Shown one piece after another: positions 47,150 through 57,680 of a stretch of 64,000 nt of DNA. Numbering within the stretch: the first letter of the stretch is position 1; each line of letters begins with the position of its first letter. The position numbers and the translations under genes were made by a program. The notes under the pieces were generated by a model. It did no database searches, had not been told where the DNA came from, and saw only the letters and a program-made list of their open reading frames with translations. Source of the DNA: Adiantum capillus-veneris. Taxonomy: Eukaryota; Streptophyta; Polypodiopsida; Polypodiales; Pteridaceae. The stretch is from contig CM043971.1 of NCBI GenBank assembly GCA_014529385.2, positions 54,161,209 to 54,225,208 of the forward strand. Reading direction: 5' to 3'.

Positions 47150-48157
47150 ATGGGCAAAGACGGCATATGCATGTTTCATGGTGTAGGTTTTCATACATGG
47201 CAAGTCAAGGTGAAAGGTTATCTAATGAGAAAGGGCTTATGGAATGTAATCACCAAAGAGGGGGAAGATGAAACTCAACTCACTCATGCACAACAAAGGT
47301 AATTGCAAATTAAAGATGAAAAGGCATTGGGAATTCTCCTCACTAGTGTAGCGGATGATATCATACACCATCTAGATCAAGCTACCTCTTCTAGAGATGC
47401 ATGGGAGATTTTAGAGAGAACCTTTGGTGCTAAATCAAAGCATTCAAAAATATCTCTAAAAATGCAATTATATGGGCTTACTATGCAAAATGATGAGAGC
47501 CTATCAAGCCTAGTAAATAGGCTTAAGAGCATTTGCACTCAACTTTCATATATCCAATGCAACATAGAAGAAGAAGATAAGATAGCCGTATTACTTAAAT
47601 CACTCCCATTGCATTATGATAATATTGTAACGGTGCTTAAAGAAAAGGAGCCCATTCCTTCTCTTGAAATCATAGTACATTCACTTCAAGAAGAAGAAAA
47701 GAAGCACACAAATCAAGAGGTAATTGCTAATAATGCACTTTATGTATCATCTACCAAGCACACCTCTCCATGCAAGTATTGTGGCAAGACAAACCATTTG
47801 TCCCCCAATTGCTACAAAGTCAAGAAGTGCACCAAGTGTGGCAAAATGGGGCATGCACCTCAATTTTGCAACACTAACACTCAAGTCCCCAACACCAACA
47901 ATACCTCCAACGTCAACCAAAGAGGTAAAAGCATTCCCAACAATCTCCACTACACAAATAGTGGTGATGATGATGAAAGTGATGGCGACTATTGTGATGA
48001 AGGTGAACAAGTCAACTTTATTGCTCCCGTATCTACTTGTACTTCCGCATCCTCTTCTCCAACCATCTCTATTGCTTCTACTTCTAATAAAAAACATGCT
48101 AGAGGGAGTTCCAAACATGGCTCATTGAAAGTCTTTGAATATGATGACATTTTGTAG
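47150..48157 (+). pseudogene. Copia-type Gag with one in-frame stop
   Basis: ATG at 47150 gives MGKDGICMFHG. Residues about 15-40 have the W-x-V-K-V-K-G-Y-L-M-x-K-G-L-W pattern of the DUF4219/UBN2 Gag of plant copia elements. TAA at 47300-47302 interrupts the frame after codon 50; the rest is open for 284 codons to TAG at 48155. Further features: ARDAWEILERTFG-like UBN2 region, two zinc knuckles (CKYCGKTNHLSPNC about 47770-47811, CTKCGKMGHAPQFC about 47828-47869), and an acidic tail (GDDDESDGDYCDEGEQ) followed by a Ser/Thr-rich stretch. Gag would form the particle and bind element RNA. One base change separates it from an open frame. Confidence 0.92.
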
Positions 48158-48394
48158 TTTCCCAACTCCTATGTTGGATCCTTGTATTGAAGTCTTAATC
48201 TTTTGTGAACCATCATGTTGTATCAATGTAGATCATAGATGTTGGATCCATTGATAACCATCATCACATTTGAACCTTGATCTTGTATCCAATCTTTTGT
48301 ATCAATGTTGGTCATAGGTGTTGTATCCATTGAGAACCACCATGAACCGCATTTCTTCTTGCAAGTGAACCTTAGGAAGCTCAAGCATGTGTTT
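48158..48394 (+). other. 3' untranslated region of the gag-only element
   Basis: Holds a diverged tandem repeat: TGTATCAATGTAGATCATAG...CCATTGATAACCA (about 48219-48260) recurs as TGTATCAATGTTGGTCATAG...CCATTGAGAACCA (about 48298-48341). Confidence 0.7.
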
Positions 48395-48405
48395 AAGAGG
48401 GAGAT
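48395..48405 (+). other. Polypurine tract of the gag-only element
   Basis: AAGAGGGAGAT directly before the 3' LTR. Confidence 0.85.
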
Positions 48406-48638
48406 TGAAGGGTAAAAACATGTTGCTCTCACTCTCTACTTAGCCGTGCGAGAACACTACCTAGAACTCTCTAGAACTCCACCTCAAACCTACATAAGAG
48501 GACCTCCTCTCATGCTTGTAACCAATTTCCATTTTTCTCATAATCTAAGCTCTATAGCTCTACGTGTATTTTTCTATCTCTTACTAGTCTTCATGCAATG
48601 AATGGTTCTAGTGTGTATCCACCCTAGAAATCCCTACA
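48406..48638 (+). repeat. 3' LTR of the gag-only element
   Basis: 233 bp, same length and ends as the 5' LTR; followed by AACTT. Confidence 0.94.
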
Positions 48639-48670
48639 AACTTCACCACCCTCTCCCAAAGCAACCTCCT

Positions 48671-49390
48671 CCCTTGCCTGGTTCCGGCCTCCCTCTCTAT
48701 GTTCGCCTCTGCTGCTACCTTCTTCGCCATAGCTGATCCGCTTAAAAGCATGGGCAAGGTACAGGAAGCCATCACTAAAGCTGGCCTCACATCTCCGCCC
48801 TCTTTGACTGCCACAACAAGGTCAACAAACAGGGTTCTGAGCTCTCTCGGGATAACCAGGTAGGAGAGCAAGAATGATACTCAAAGGCTGGCTATGGCGG
48901 CTCCCTTGCCTGGTGCCGGCCTCCCTCTCCATGTTCGCCTTTGTTGCTACCTTCTTCGCTATAGCTGATCAGCTCAAAAGCATGGGAAAGGTACAGGAAG
49001 CCATCACCAAAGCTAGCCTCACATCTCCGCCCTCTTTGACTGCCGCAACAAGGTCAACAAACAGGGTTCTGAGCTCTCTCGAGATAACCATGCAGGAGAG
49101 CAAGAATGATACTCAAAGGCTGGCTATGGCGGCTCCAAAGCAGGCCCCCCTTGTCAAGGTCGACGAGCACGGTTTTGAGCTCAAGGTTGACTGCCTCCAG
49201 AGGGTTTTGAGCTCGACCTTGACACAGTTTACCCGCAGGTAGAATGCCCCCGACGCAGGCTCTTAACATCCCCGCTCTCTTTGGTTGCCTCAACAAGGTC
49301 GACGAGAAAGGTTTTTAGCTAAAGGTTGACTGCCTCTAGAGGGTTTTGAGCAGTTTACTCGTAGGTAGAATGTCCCCGGTGCAGGCTCCC
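48671..49390 (+). pseudogene. GC-rich, tandemly duplicated exon-like segment
   Basis: Clearly richer in G+C than its surroundings. 48671-48902 and 48903-49134 are near-identical 232-bp tandem copies; 232 is not a multiple of three, so a frame cannot run through both. A plus frame of 122 codons (48874-49242) covers copy two (KSMGKVQEAITKASL, QESKNDTQRLAMAAP). A second pair follows: AAGGTCGACGAG...GGTTGACTGCCTC at about 49158-49255 and 49298-49385. The minus strand is also fairly open (87 codons, 48871-48608). I do not recognise the protein. It could be a captured or decayed host exon. Confidence 0.4.
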
Positions 49391-49725
49391 AGGTTAAGGA
49401 GGCTCCTCATAGACGAAGAGGGAGGCTACTAAAAAACGAAGCAGGACACGTGATGACTGCAGCATTAACGGTGAACTTGACGAATCATCAAATGCAAACA
49501 CTTATTTTGAATTTTGAATTAGCAGGTTGACAAGTATATGCATTAAATGTGAAAGCTTTACAAAAAGTGTATGGGCTCATTTCTTGCAACCTACAATGTG
49601 GAATTTGGATCTTTTCATCTAGGGGTGGAGTTTAAAGGTAGAGTTGATTTTTGTGGTGAAAACGATCTAGCCTCGACCTCAAGTTTTTTGGTTTGTACAA
49701 TCTAGCCTCAAGCTCAAGTTCAAGC
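49391..49725. other. Intergenic stretch, nothing recognised
   Basis: No gene or repeat seen. Confidence 0.4.
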
Positions 49726-49857
49726 TGGCTTTTCTATTGGAAGTAACATCAAGCCTAATGTTAGATCGAGTTGGCTTTTCTATTGGAAGTAACATCAAGC
49801 CTAATGTTAGATCAAGTTGGCTTTTCGATTTGAAGTAACATCAAGCCTAATGTTAGA
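49726..49857. repeat. 46-bp tandem repeat, three copies
   Basis: Units start at 49726, 49772 and 49818 with TGGCTTTTCTATTGGAAGTA (third copy CGATTTGAAGTA); nearly identical. Confidence 0.93.
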
Positions 49858-50112
49858 GCATTGGTTGTATTGTTGGCCACCCAGTTGCCTGCCCATCCTA
49901 TATCACCCTTGGCTCTATTGTGCTATGTCCACTCTAACCGCCTCAGAGCTGTCTTGCAGTTCTCATTCTTCTTCCATACATAGCGGCACACTTGACGGAA
50001 CGTCAATATGAGCAACCTAGTTTTGTCTCACTCATGGTTTTGAATGAATGTTTTAAATGTGGTCTTAGACTTTGTTTTCTACATGTGTTCTTGCCATTTC
50101 TTTTCAGCGTGA

Positions 50113-50352
50113 CTTCTTGTCTTTAGAGCTCAATCTCAAGTTCGAATTTGTTTTAGCACGCGACTTCTTGGCTTTCGAGCTCAACCTCAAGTTTGATTTT
50201 CTCTCAACACTACGTCTTGGCATTGGAGTTTAACTCACCTTCCAGTTGTTTTCAATGCACTTTCTTGGATTTAGAGCTCAACATTAAGTTCTAATTGTTT
50301 TAGTACGACGTCTTGGCTTTAGAGCTGAATGTCAAGTTCGAGTTGTCTAGTT
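50113..50352. repeat. Diverged ~50-bp tandem repeat, about five copies
   Basis: Units share CTTGGCTTTAGAGCTCAA and CTCAAGTTCGAATTG-like words with much divergence. Confidence 0.75.
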
Positions 50353-51949
50353 CTCTCTTGCCTAGTTCAAGCACGGCTACAAGTTGCTATGTTTTCACCC
50401 AAAAAAATCAGATGGGTCCATTTCAAATGTGATAATTGGGTGCCTTATATCTTAGGTATATGGATTTTTTGGACTACTTCCCACTCCAAGATATTGTAAG
50501 TTGATCTCCATCAGCTTGTTTGTTGACTTTCAAGTGTAAGAGTTGGGATATAAGAGTTTCCAAAAAAATCATTTTCTCTCCTCTAGCATCGTATCTATTT
50601 CATATGTTGAACCTTTTCCACGAAGTGTTCTAAGCAACTTGTTTCAAGTCCTTGATATTGAAACTCAATTTCTTGGCTTTTTGTATGTTTAAATGTGAGC
50701 ATTGAGATTTGTTTTCTCACTTCCTTGTTGCATGAGCATCTTGTTGTGCCATTAAAATTGAAAATTGGAATGATGTAGCCTTAGGATTTCACTATCTTGT
50801 TTAGAAGTAAAGAGTTTTGTAAGATGCAACACCCATTTGTTCCCATCTCATGATCACTTATTTCTAGAACATCTTCCTGTGCCATGGAAATTGCAGATTG
50901 AAATGTGTAGCTTTAGGATTGAGCTACCTGGTTGTAAACAAGAGAACATCTAAGATGTAAGCTGTGCATGTAGAAGTCCAAAACCCAGCTCAAGATTTCC
51001 TCTAGTTTACATGAATGTATTGTCTTGAAGATGCTAATATTTTTAAGTGTCTTGGCAAGACTCTAAAATTGTCTCAAAAATGTGAATTTTTCCCAAATTT
51101 CCTAAATTGGTCTTGGGTGGTCTTGAAGTTTTTTGGTGGCTAAAAGGGGTACATCTCATGTGAGTGTGTCAATTGGCAGGTCCACTAAACCCACATAAGG
51201 TAGCGGAAAGCAAGAGTGTTGAGTATTTTTATTGGGGCACAACCCTTCACAAGGCATCCAAGTGGTGTGGAGGGAGAGCTCTCTCTTTGAAGCCATGGCA
51301 TGTGCTATCAGGAGGCCGTATGGGCCAGTTGGTGGGCGATGTCGATGACGGTGTTGGTCATGGGGGTGTTTCTCCTTAGTGCCCACTGGCAATGGATAAC
51401 GGAAATAGTGGGTAGATGATGTGGTAGTCTCTAAGGGGTGGTTCACACATGGGGTCCCCATATGGGCCCCCCTTTTTATATGAGGAGCGGCATGCACTTA
51501 GACTTGGTGATCATTGTTGTCGGGCGCCATTGTGGCTTGAAAGGGGGTTCTCGTGCATGTGCAACATGCAAGGAGTCTTGGAAAAGTGGGAGTTCACATG
51601 AAATACTAAAAAAGAGGGATAAATATAGCAAATGCCAAAAAAAGTAACTCACCCTGGGTAAAAGCATGTATTGGTGGTCCAAAAAGGGTTGTCTTGGGCA
51701 TTCCTTTTTCAAGTGATTTTGGGGGGATGGAACTCATTTGAGTCACTAATGAAAAGGGAATAAAAAAACAAGGCAGGTGCATTTTTTAATGCCCACTCTT
51801 TCTTGGACGTCGTTTGTAGACCTCGAGCCAGGCTCTCCCTCTCTCCCCCCTTCTCTGCTACTTGTGTTTTGCACAGAGCATACCCATTCCCTCCTTCTTT
51901 GTGCGCATTTCTCTATCGTTTTTATAGATATCTTCTCCATAACTCTCTA

Positions 51950-51951
<2 letters not shown>
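50353..51951. other. Intergenic stretch, nothing recognised
   Basis: Short overlapping frames (up to 113 codons on the minus strand near 51497-51156) without motifs; no repeats of note. Confidence 0.4.

Positions 51952-52024
<73 letters not shown>
51952..52024. repeat. (CT)n microsatellite
   Basis: About 34 CT units, then TTTCTCTTCT. Confidence 0.95.
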
Positions 52025-52025
<1 letters not shown>

Positions 52026-52069
52026 CTATGCAGACATGATGGATTTAAAATGCCAAAGTCTTCACCTCG

Positions 52070-53170
52070 ATTTTTTTTCAAACTCACAAATTGTGAGTGA
52101 ATAATTTAGTAAAAACAAAAAAAGAGTTACATAGGAGCCAACTAACCTGAGCCATTGCCAACATCCCCACCACACACCACCAGATATACTAGATGCATTG
52201 ACTAATAAAGGGTGCCACCCTTTTAGACTAGTTACAACAAAAGGGAACTTAGGCTAACTTGAGGTTTCCACCAAGGAGTTAGTCTTGCCACAATGTCCCC
52301 CTTGACCACCAAGCCGGAGTACACGATACATACCATCGAGAAAAATAAAAGTGTCAGAACCATTAATTAATTTAATTTTTTCATTTTCTTTTGTTTAAGA
52401 AAAACAATAGTGTTAGTCACAGTTCCTGAAACATGGACAACATGGCTAATAAGACCAAGCTTCAAATTCTAATCACCACCAAAATTGGAGCCAAATTGAC
52501 TAGAATTGATCCCTCCAGTAGGATTGACGAGAAAATATGGTTTATCTTTCAACTCTGCAAACAAGATTCTTGTCTCTTTGCTAATCTCACCAATGATAGG
52601 TGCGACTGGTTCCTCTTGCATCTCCATCGTTGGGCATCTGTTCTCTTCAGTCATCACTATGCATGATAGGTCATGTACTCTAGCCTGGCCTTGGGCCATC
52701 TGCATATGACTTGACCTCCCTAGTGATGCATCTCCAAGCTCTCCTAAACTTTGGGTTGCAAGAAACTTCTACCTCGTGGATTTTTAGCATAATGACCAAT
52801 TTTGCAGCACTTGTAGTAGGCATTCAAAAACAAGGAAAATGCTAGCTCTTGCCGGAAGTTTTCGTAAATGTGCCCATACTCAAAACCAAAAACTTGGGGA
52901 TTGGCTTACTCTTATTCCTTAGAACACAAACCTTAATGTTCAACGAGAGAGGAAACCCCTTGAAAGTAAACCACATCAAGCAAAAGTTCATAAAGTCTTC
53001 ATTTGGATAGAAGTTGGGCATCCAAGGCATAGCATAAGTGAAGAGGGAAGCCCCCCAAATTCCCTCTCTCATAACCATTATTGAATAGTTTGCTCAGAGG
53101 TAGAAATTGCCACATAAAAGCCTTTTCCCACCATCATGAAGTAAAAAATCTCATTTTTGTTGTTTGTCAA
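52070..53170 (-). pseudogene. LINE ORF1 (DUF4283-like plus CCHC) with directly attached LINE 3' tail
   Basis: Minus strand from about 53078: a DUF4283-like block (LFTYAMPWMPNFYPNEDF, WFTFKGFPLSLN), typical of plant L1-type ORF1, where F-x-PW-P-F is followed by W-x-x-GLPLHLW. Then a decayed knuckle (YYKCCKIGHYAKNPRG, about 52825-52775) and a frame of 78 codons (52705-52469). After some 350 bases resembling the 3' untranslated part of a second copy (53480-53670) comes the tail palindrome CTCACAATTTGTGAG at about 52083-52098, with a T-run (A-tail in sense) at 52071-52078. ORF2 is absent, so the copy is internally deleted or rearranged. Confidence 0.65.
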
Positions 53171-53435
53171 TGTTGTTGCCCACTCCCATATGTTATGAGT
53201 CGTCATTTGATGGTCCATAAAATAGAGCGCCACTGAGGGAGCATCACATTACAAGCACAATAATGTAAAGACTAAGCTAAACGATAGTAGGTGCATTTCA
53301 TCAAGGGAAGGCCTTGTGATTTTATCATGTTATTCATAATCTCAATTAAGGCAATGCAGATTATTAAAGCTTGTAGAGACTTCTTACTTTGATATTGCTA
53401 CATGTATCCATTGAGTTCAAGATGTTGAGGTTTTG

Positions 53436-53683
53436 TTTTCCAAACTCACAAATTATGAGTGATAATTGAATTAAAAACAAAAAAAAAACATAGAAAGCCA
53501 TTCTCCATTCGAGCCATGACATCTGCCAACAAACCATACCTCAACTTTTGTGACATCGGTGACAAAGGGCGCCACCTTGAGACCAATAACAACAAAAAGG
53601 ATATCAAGCTAACTTGGGGTTGCCACCAAGGATTTAGCTCTCCCACAATACCCCTTGATCACCAATAAAGTGCATAGGATATG
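53436..53683 (-). pseudogene. Second LINE 3' end, cut by copy C
   Basis: Minus strand tail with palindrome CTCATAATTTGTGAG at about 53446-53460. Sequence 53480-53670 matches 52130-52310 (shared GGGCGCCACC/GGGTGCCACC, TTGCCACCAAGGATTTAG / TTTCCACCAAGGAGTTAG, CCTTGATCACCAA / CCTTGACCACCAA). The upstream part of this LINE is displaced by chromovirus C at 53684. Confidence 0.65.
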
Positions 53684-55250
53684 TGTCATAAAATCTAATA
53701 TCTAACCAACCCAAATGATTTTCTCATATTAAATTGATCACTTAATGTGGGAGAATGAACGGGAACAAGTGTTAAGATATAGATATGTGCTTATAGATCT
53801 ATCTCAACACGGGGCCAATAGTAAAGGGGCCCAAATGAGAGATGGTCTATCAAAGAGCAAGGCTAACCAATGGAGCATAAGACCTTAGGGTTAGCTTCAT
53901 TGAAGACCTCCAATAATGTGTGTAAAAGTCCTTTGACCTTAGGTAAGCTAGGTCTGAGCTTGAGGTGGGAACCCGGACCAAGCTCGAGGTGCTTGTCGTG
54001 CTTGAGGTTCTTGATTAAGGTGCTTGAGGTACTTGACCTGCTGCATGATTAAGGTGCTTGAGGTGCTTTGACATGCTTGGTTGAGATGCTTGTGGGAACA
54101 CCCCTAGTCCAAGTGCTTAGTCATGCTTGATGACTAAGGTGCTTGAGCACCAAAGCTCAAAAAGATCCCTACAAAGAGGGGGGCGAGCCCTTTTCTTAGG
54201 GGCTAGAGAGAGAACACACAAACACACTCTCAAGGAACGCCCAAGCTTAAAGAGGCAACAGGGACACATGTCAAGCCCTACCCATGTTACCTCCATGAGG
54301 TGCTTGAACTCTATTGGCTAGGATTAAAAGGGCTCCAATGATAATTTACAACAGTTATCTAATTGTTTTTGCATTTATCAAGTCCTCTCTCTCAAAGGGG
54401 AAAGGGGGGGCACTTGTCCCAAGACTACACCTATTGCTAGAAATGGCTCAAGCTTGTGATTGGCTAGGCTTGGCATGAGCCAATGAGCTTCAATGATGAG
54501 CTAGAAGAGGGGGTCGACCTAGCAAGGAGGGGGGTTTCTTAGGGGGTATACTCACCCACACACACTCACAAAAACTCTCATTGTGTGCTATGCAAAGGCA
54601 AGAGCTCCCTCTCCTTCTCCAAGCAAGTAGAGGTTGAGAGCCTACACCAACACTCTTGGTTATGGAGTGCAAATCCAACCAAGAGCCATGCTTCAATGCT
54701 TAAGCTTGCCATCTCCTTATTCTTCATTACTATGCTATTATGTATGCTAGCAACAAGAGTTATGATAAGTGAGGAACTAATTCTTTCTCCTACGAAATGT
54801 TTCTTCTTCCTCTTCCCTACCCTCATTCCCTGCTAGCTCTCTCCACCTTCGAAGGTGTTTGAGGTCTTGGGACTGAGGCTTGGGATAGTTAAAGCTTTCT
54901 TCAAGCTTATGTTATGTTTGTGATGCATGAAGCTTTCCATCTTCATTGCATCACCTAGGTCACAAGGAACACAAAGATTGTATTGTAACAAGTCTCTCTT
55001 AATGGGAGAAATCATAATACAAATGCCTATTGGAGGGGGGACCGGCTCCACATAAATCTTGTCCTCAACTGTTGTCATGTTCTCTAAATTCTCTCTCTTG
55101 CAAAAGTATTGTTCATGCCAAGTTAATTAATTGTTATGATTATGTTGCTATGTTCAATTATGTTCACCCGCTATGCTCACAAAGTCATTTCTCAAAAGTA
55201 CTCTCATTAATTTCCGGTACTCTCAAATTAAATAGGCCAATTCCATTACA
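53684..55250 (+). repeat. 5' LTR of copy C (1567 bp)
   Basis: TGTCATAAAATC to CCATTACA; the only complete plus-subfamily LTR without microsatellite expansion. Confidence 0.94.
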
Positions 55251-55251
55251 T

Positions 55252-55263
55252 TGGTATCAGAGC
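55252..55263 (+). other. Primer binding site (copy C)
   Basis: TGGTATCAGAGC, exact. Confidence 0.95.
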
Positions 55264-55664
55264 ATTTGGTTTCTCTTGTCTTGCTTAAGAAGAGAGTTAC
55301 TTAAGTAGCCTATAAATGGTTGATGTTGTTAATTATATTAGGGTAAGTGGAACTGGGATCTTATATCGGTTTTGTTGAGCCCACTATGTGGGGGATGGTG
55401 CACACCTCGGGAGCTTTGGATTTAATAATGGAGTCTTTTTAGACTTGCCTACGGCTTTACCATTATTGAGCCATAAGAAGTCCGAAAGGAGCTAGCCCTT
55501 GGCAACTCTGCTATGTTAGACCTACTCCTCTACTCTCTATAATTATCCACTTTGAGCCGTGGGTGTAGATACTTAAGAGCCGATTTTCAAAGGGTAAGAG
55601 GAGTGGCAACTAAGGTTTTGAATTGCCAAAGCACACACTAAGTACATACATAAATTTTGTTAAC
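55264..55664 (+). other. Untranslated leader of copy C
   Basis: Same 401-base length as the leader of B and closely similar. Confidence 0.65.
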
Positions 55665-57680
55665 ATGGCTGACAATAATCAAGAGAGTAGAATAAACATT
55701 GATAGCTTTGATCTTTCACATGAAGGTGCTAATGATGATGCTCCCATGTTTGTGAATTATCTCGTCACTAGGTTGCAGCAAGCTATGGGCAACCCTGCTT
55801 TGCAAGCCGAAGTTACTCAACAACTTCGTGCTTATGGAATTTCCCTTCCTCTCCAAGAGGAGAGAGAGTGTAGGAGGCCTCTTGAAGAGACCCCCAAAAG
55901 ACGACTCTCTCCCATTCGAGAGGAAGAATCCAAAGATCAAGAAAGCAATGAAAGTTTAAGTTCCTCTGAAGATGTGGCTCCACGAAGACGGCGGTCTAGA
56001 CAATCGCCCACTCCTCCCAAGAGGAAAAAATCAACAAATAGTCCTTCTCCTCATCACTCTGAAAGGCAAGAGAGGAAACAAAGGAAGAAAAGGGCTAGGA
56101 AGAGGTCACCCTCTTCTCCTTCTTCTTCACCTTCCTCCTCTTCCGACGAAAGTTATGGCTATTCTCCTAGAGAATACAAGAGGGGAGGACATCGCAAATC
56201 ATTTTCTGCATGGCGAAGGTCACAAAAGGTAAAGAAGTTCAAGGAGGGAGGAAAGAGTATCTCTTTTCTCACCTATGATGGCACCTTCGGTGCTACCGAC
56301 AAAGTGTTGGCCTTGATCCAGCAATTTGATGCGGCCTTTGGAGATGAGGGCTTCATAGAGTCCTCCAAGCTACGCCATGTAGCTATGCACTTCCAGAAAT
56401 CAGCTCGTCAATGGTGGGCTAGCCTTCATGGAAATGGTGAAGCCCCAAAGACATGGAAAACTCTACAAGTTTCCATCATGAAGCAATTCCTTGCAAGCGA
56501 TGCAAAGGACAAAGTGCTTACCGAATGGCGCAACTTGAAGCTCCTCTCCCATGAGTGTATCCACAAATATGTAGACAACTGTTGGGATTTACATATCAAG
56601 GCTACGGTCTTTCAAAAGATAGACTTTGTCGAGCAAAGGCAACAATTTTGTGTGGGATTACCTGAAGAGATGGTCGAATACATCAACTCTCAACAGTTTG
56701 GTACTATTAGCGAAGTAATCCATCACACCATGGTTGCTTCACACATCAATTTCCATCAAGGGGCTAGATGTAATGTCAAGCCCATGGAAAGCAAAGACAA
56801 AAATGATGCAAAAGGGAAAACCAATGTTCAAAATACTTCCCAAGTCAATTCCAACAACAACAACAATCGGTCCAAGGAGAAGGGAGTTTACAAAGGTAAA
56901 AAAAAACTCTCTCCTGAAGAGCTTGAAGCTTTTGGCAAGGACCATAATTGTTTCAAGTGTGGGGAGCAAGGACATGGCTATCGTTCTTGCCCCAAGAAGA
57001 ATACTCGCAATGAGACTCCTAGGGCTTCCACCATCGAAGCTCCAAAAGAGGATGCTCATTGCAAAGTATCATCACTTTCCTATGCTTGGGGAAAGGTAAG
57101 AGAGCATGATGCCTTCATCTTGTTTGACCCGGGCTCTACTCTTAACTTCATATCAATGGAGTTGGCCACCAAGTTGGGCATTCAAGCTTTTGAGATGGGA
57201 GATATAGTAGTGGCTGATGCAGCTTTCAAGGGACAACAAGCCTCTATTACTCCCTTGATTGTGAAGTTGAGGCTTCATGTCCAAAGCTATGTCGACAAAG
57301 AAGACTTCTTCATCTCTCCTCTCCAACATGAGGATGTTATCCTAGGGGCACCATGATTTGATTGCATGGCTGCCAACATGAAGTTCCCTGAAAGGAGAAT
57401 CTACTTCACCTACAAGGGAAAGAACATGTATATAGATGCTAGTGAGTGTGGTCGCACTATTCCACTTGTAAATCCTCTTGCTTTTGATAAGTCAATGAAG
57501 AGCTCAGTTTCTGCGTACATGATTTTTGTCAAAGAGTCTCTAAAAGATACTAATGCTTCATCAAATGTAAATGGTAGGAATCAAGAAGAGTTAGACTTGT
57601 CTAATTTTCTAAAAGGATTCCAAGATGTGTTCATCGATGATATCCCTGTGGACTTACCTCCAAAACGAGGGGTTGGATGA
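55665..57680 (+). pseudogene. Gag-protease of copy C, one stop then frameshift
   Basis: ATG 55665 (MADNNQES) is chosen over an upstream non-ATG extension because the same start is seen in B and E2. The frame is open to TGA 57354-57356 (TGG in the other copies), 563 codons. Parts: SR-like basic region with RRRRSRQSPTPPKRKK (about 55985-56230), Gag core (KSARQWWASL near 56400), a short poly-Asn run, CCHC knuckle CFKCGEQGHGYRSC (about 56950-56990) and protease LFDPGSTLNFIS (about 57120-57155). The same frame then reaches a stop at 57680 caused by an extra base near 57675. This is the best-preserved plus-strand Gag. Confidence 0.93.

Larger units (their letters stand above)
46014..48638 (+). mobile_element. 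Gag-only copia-type LTR element (TR-GAG-like), complete
   Basis: Two 233-bp LTRs (46014-46246 and 48406-48638; TGAAGGGTAA to CCCTACA), PBS, one gag gene, purine tract, and AACTT duplications on both sides (46009-46013, 48639-48643). I count about four differences between the LTRs. There is no protease, integrase or RT and little space for them, so the element depends on enzymes supplied in trans. This plan matches the described TR-GAG class of non-autonomous plant elements. Confidence 0.93.

Noticed and set aside
48874-49242. Functional small host gene of 122 codons
   Set aside because: Frame starts inside a 232-bp tandem duplication that is out of register with its partner, and no protein family is recognised; listed only as exon-like.
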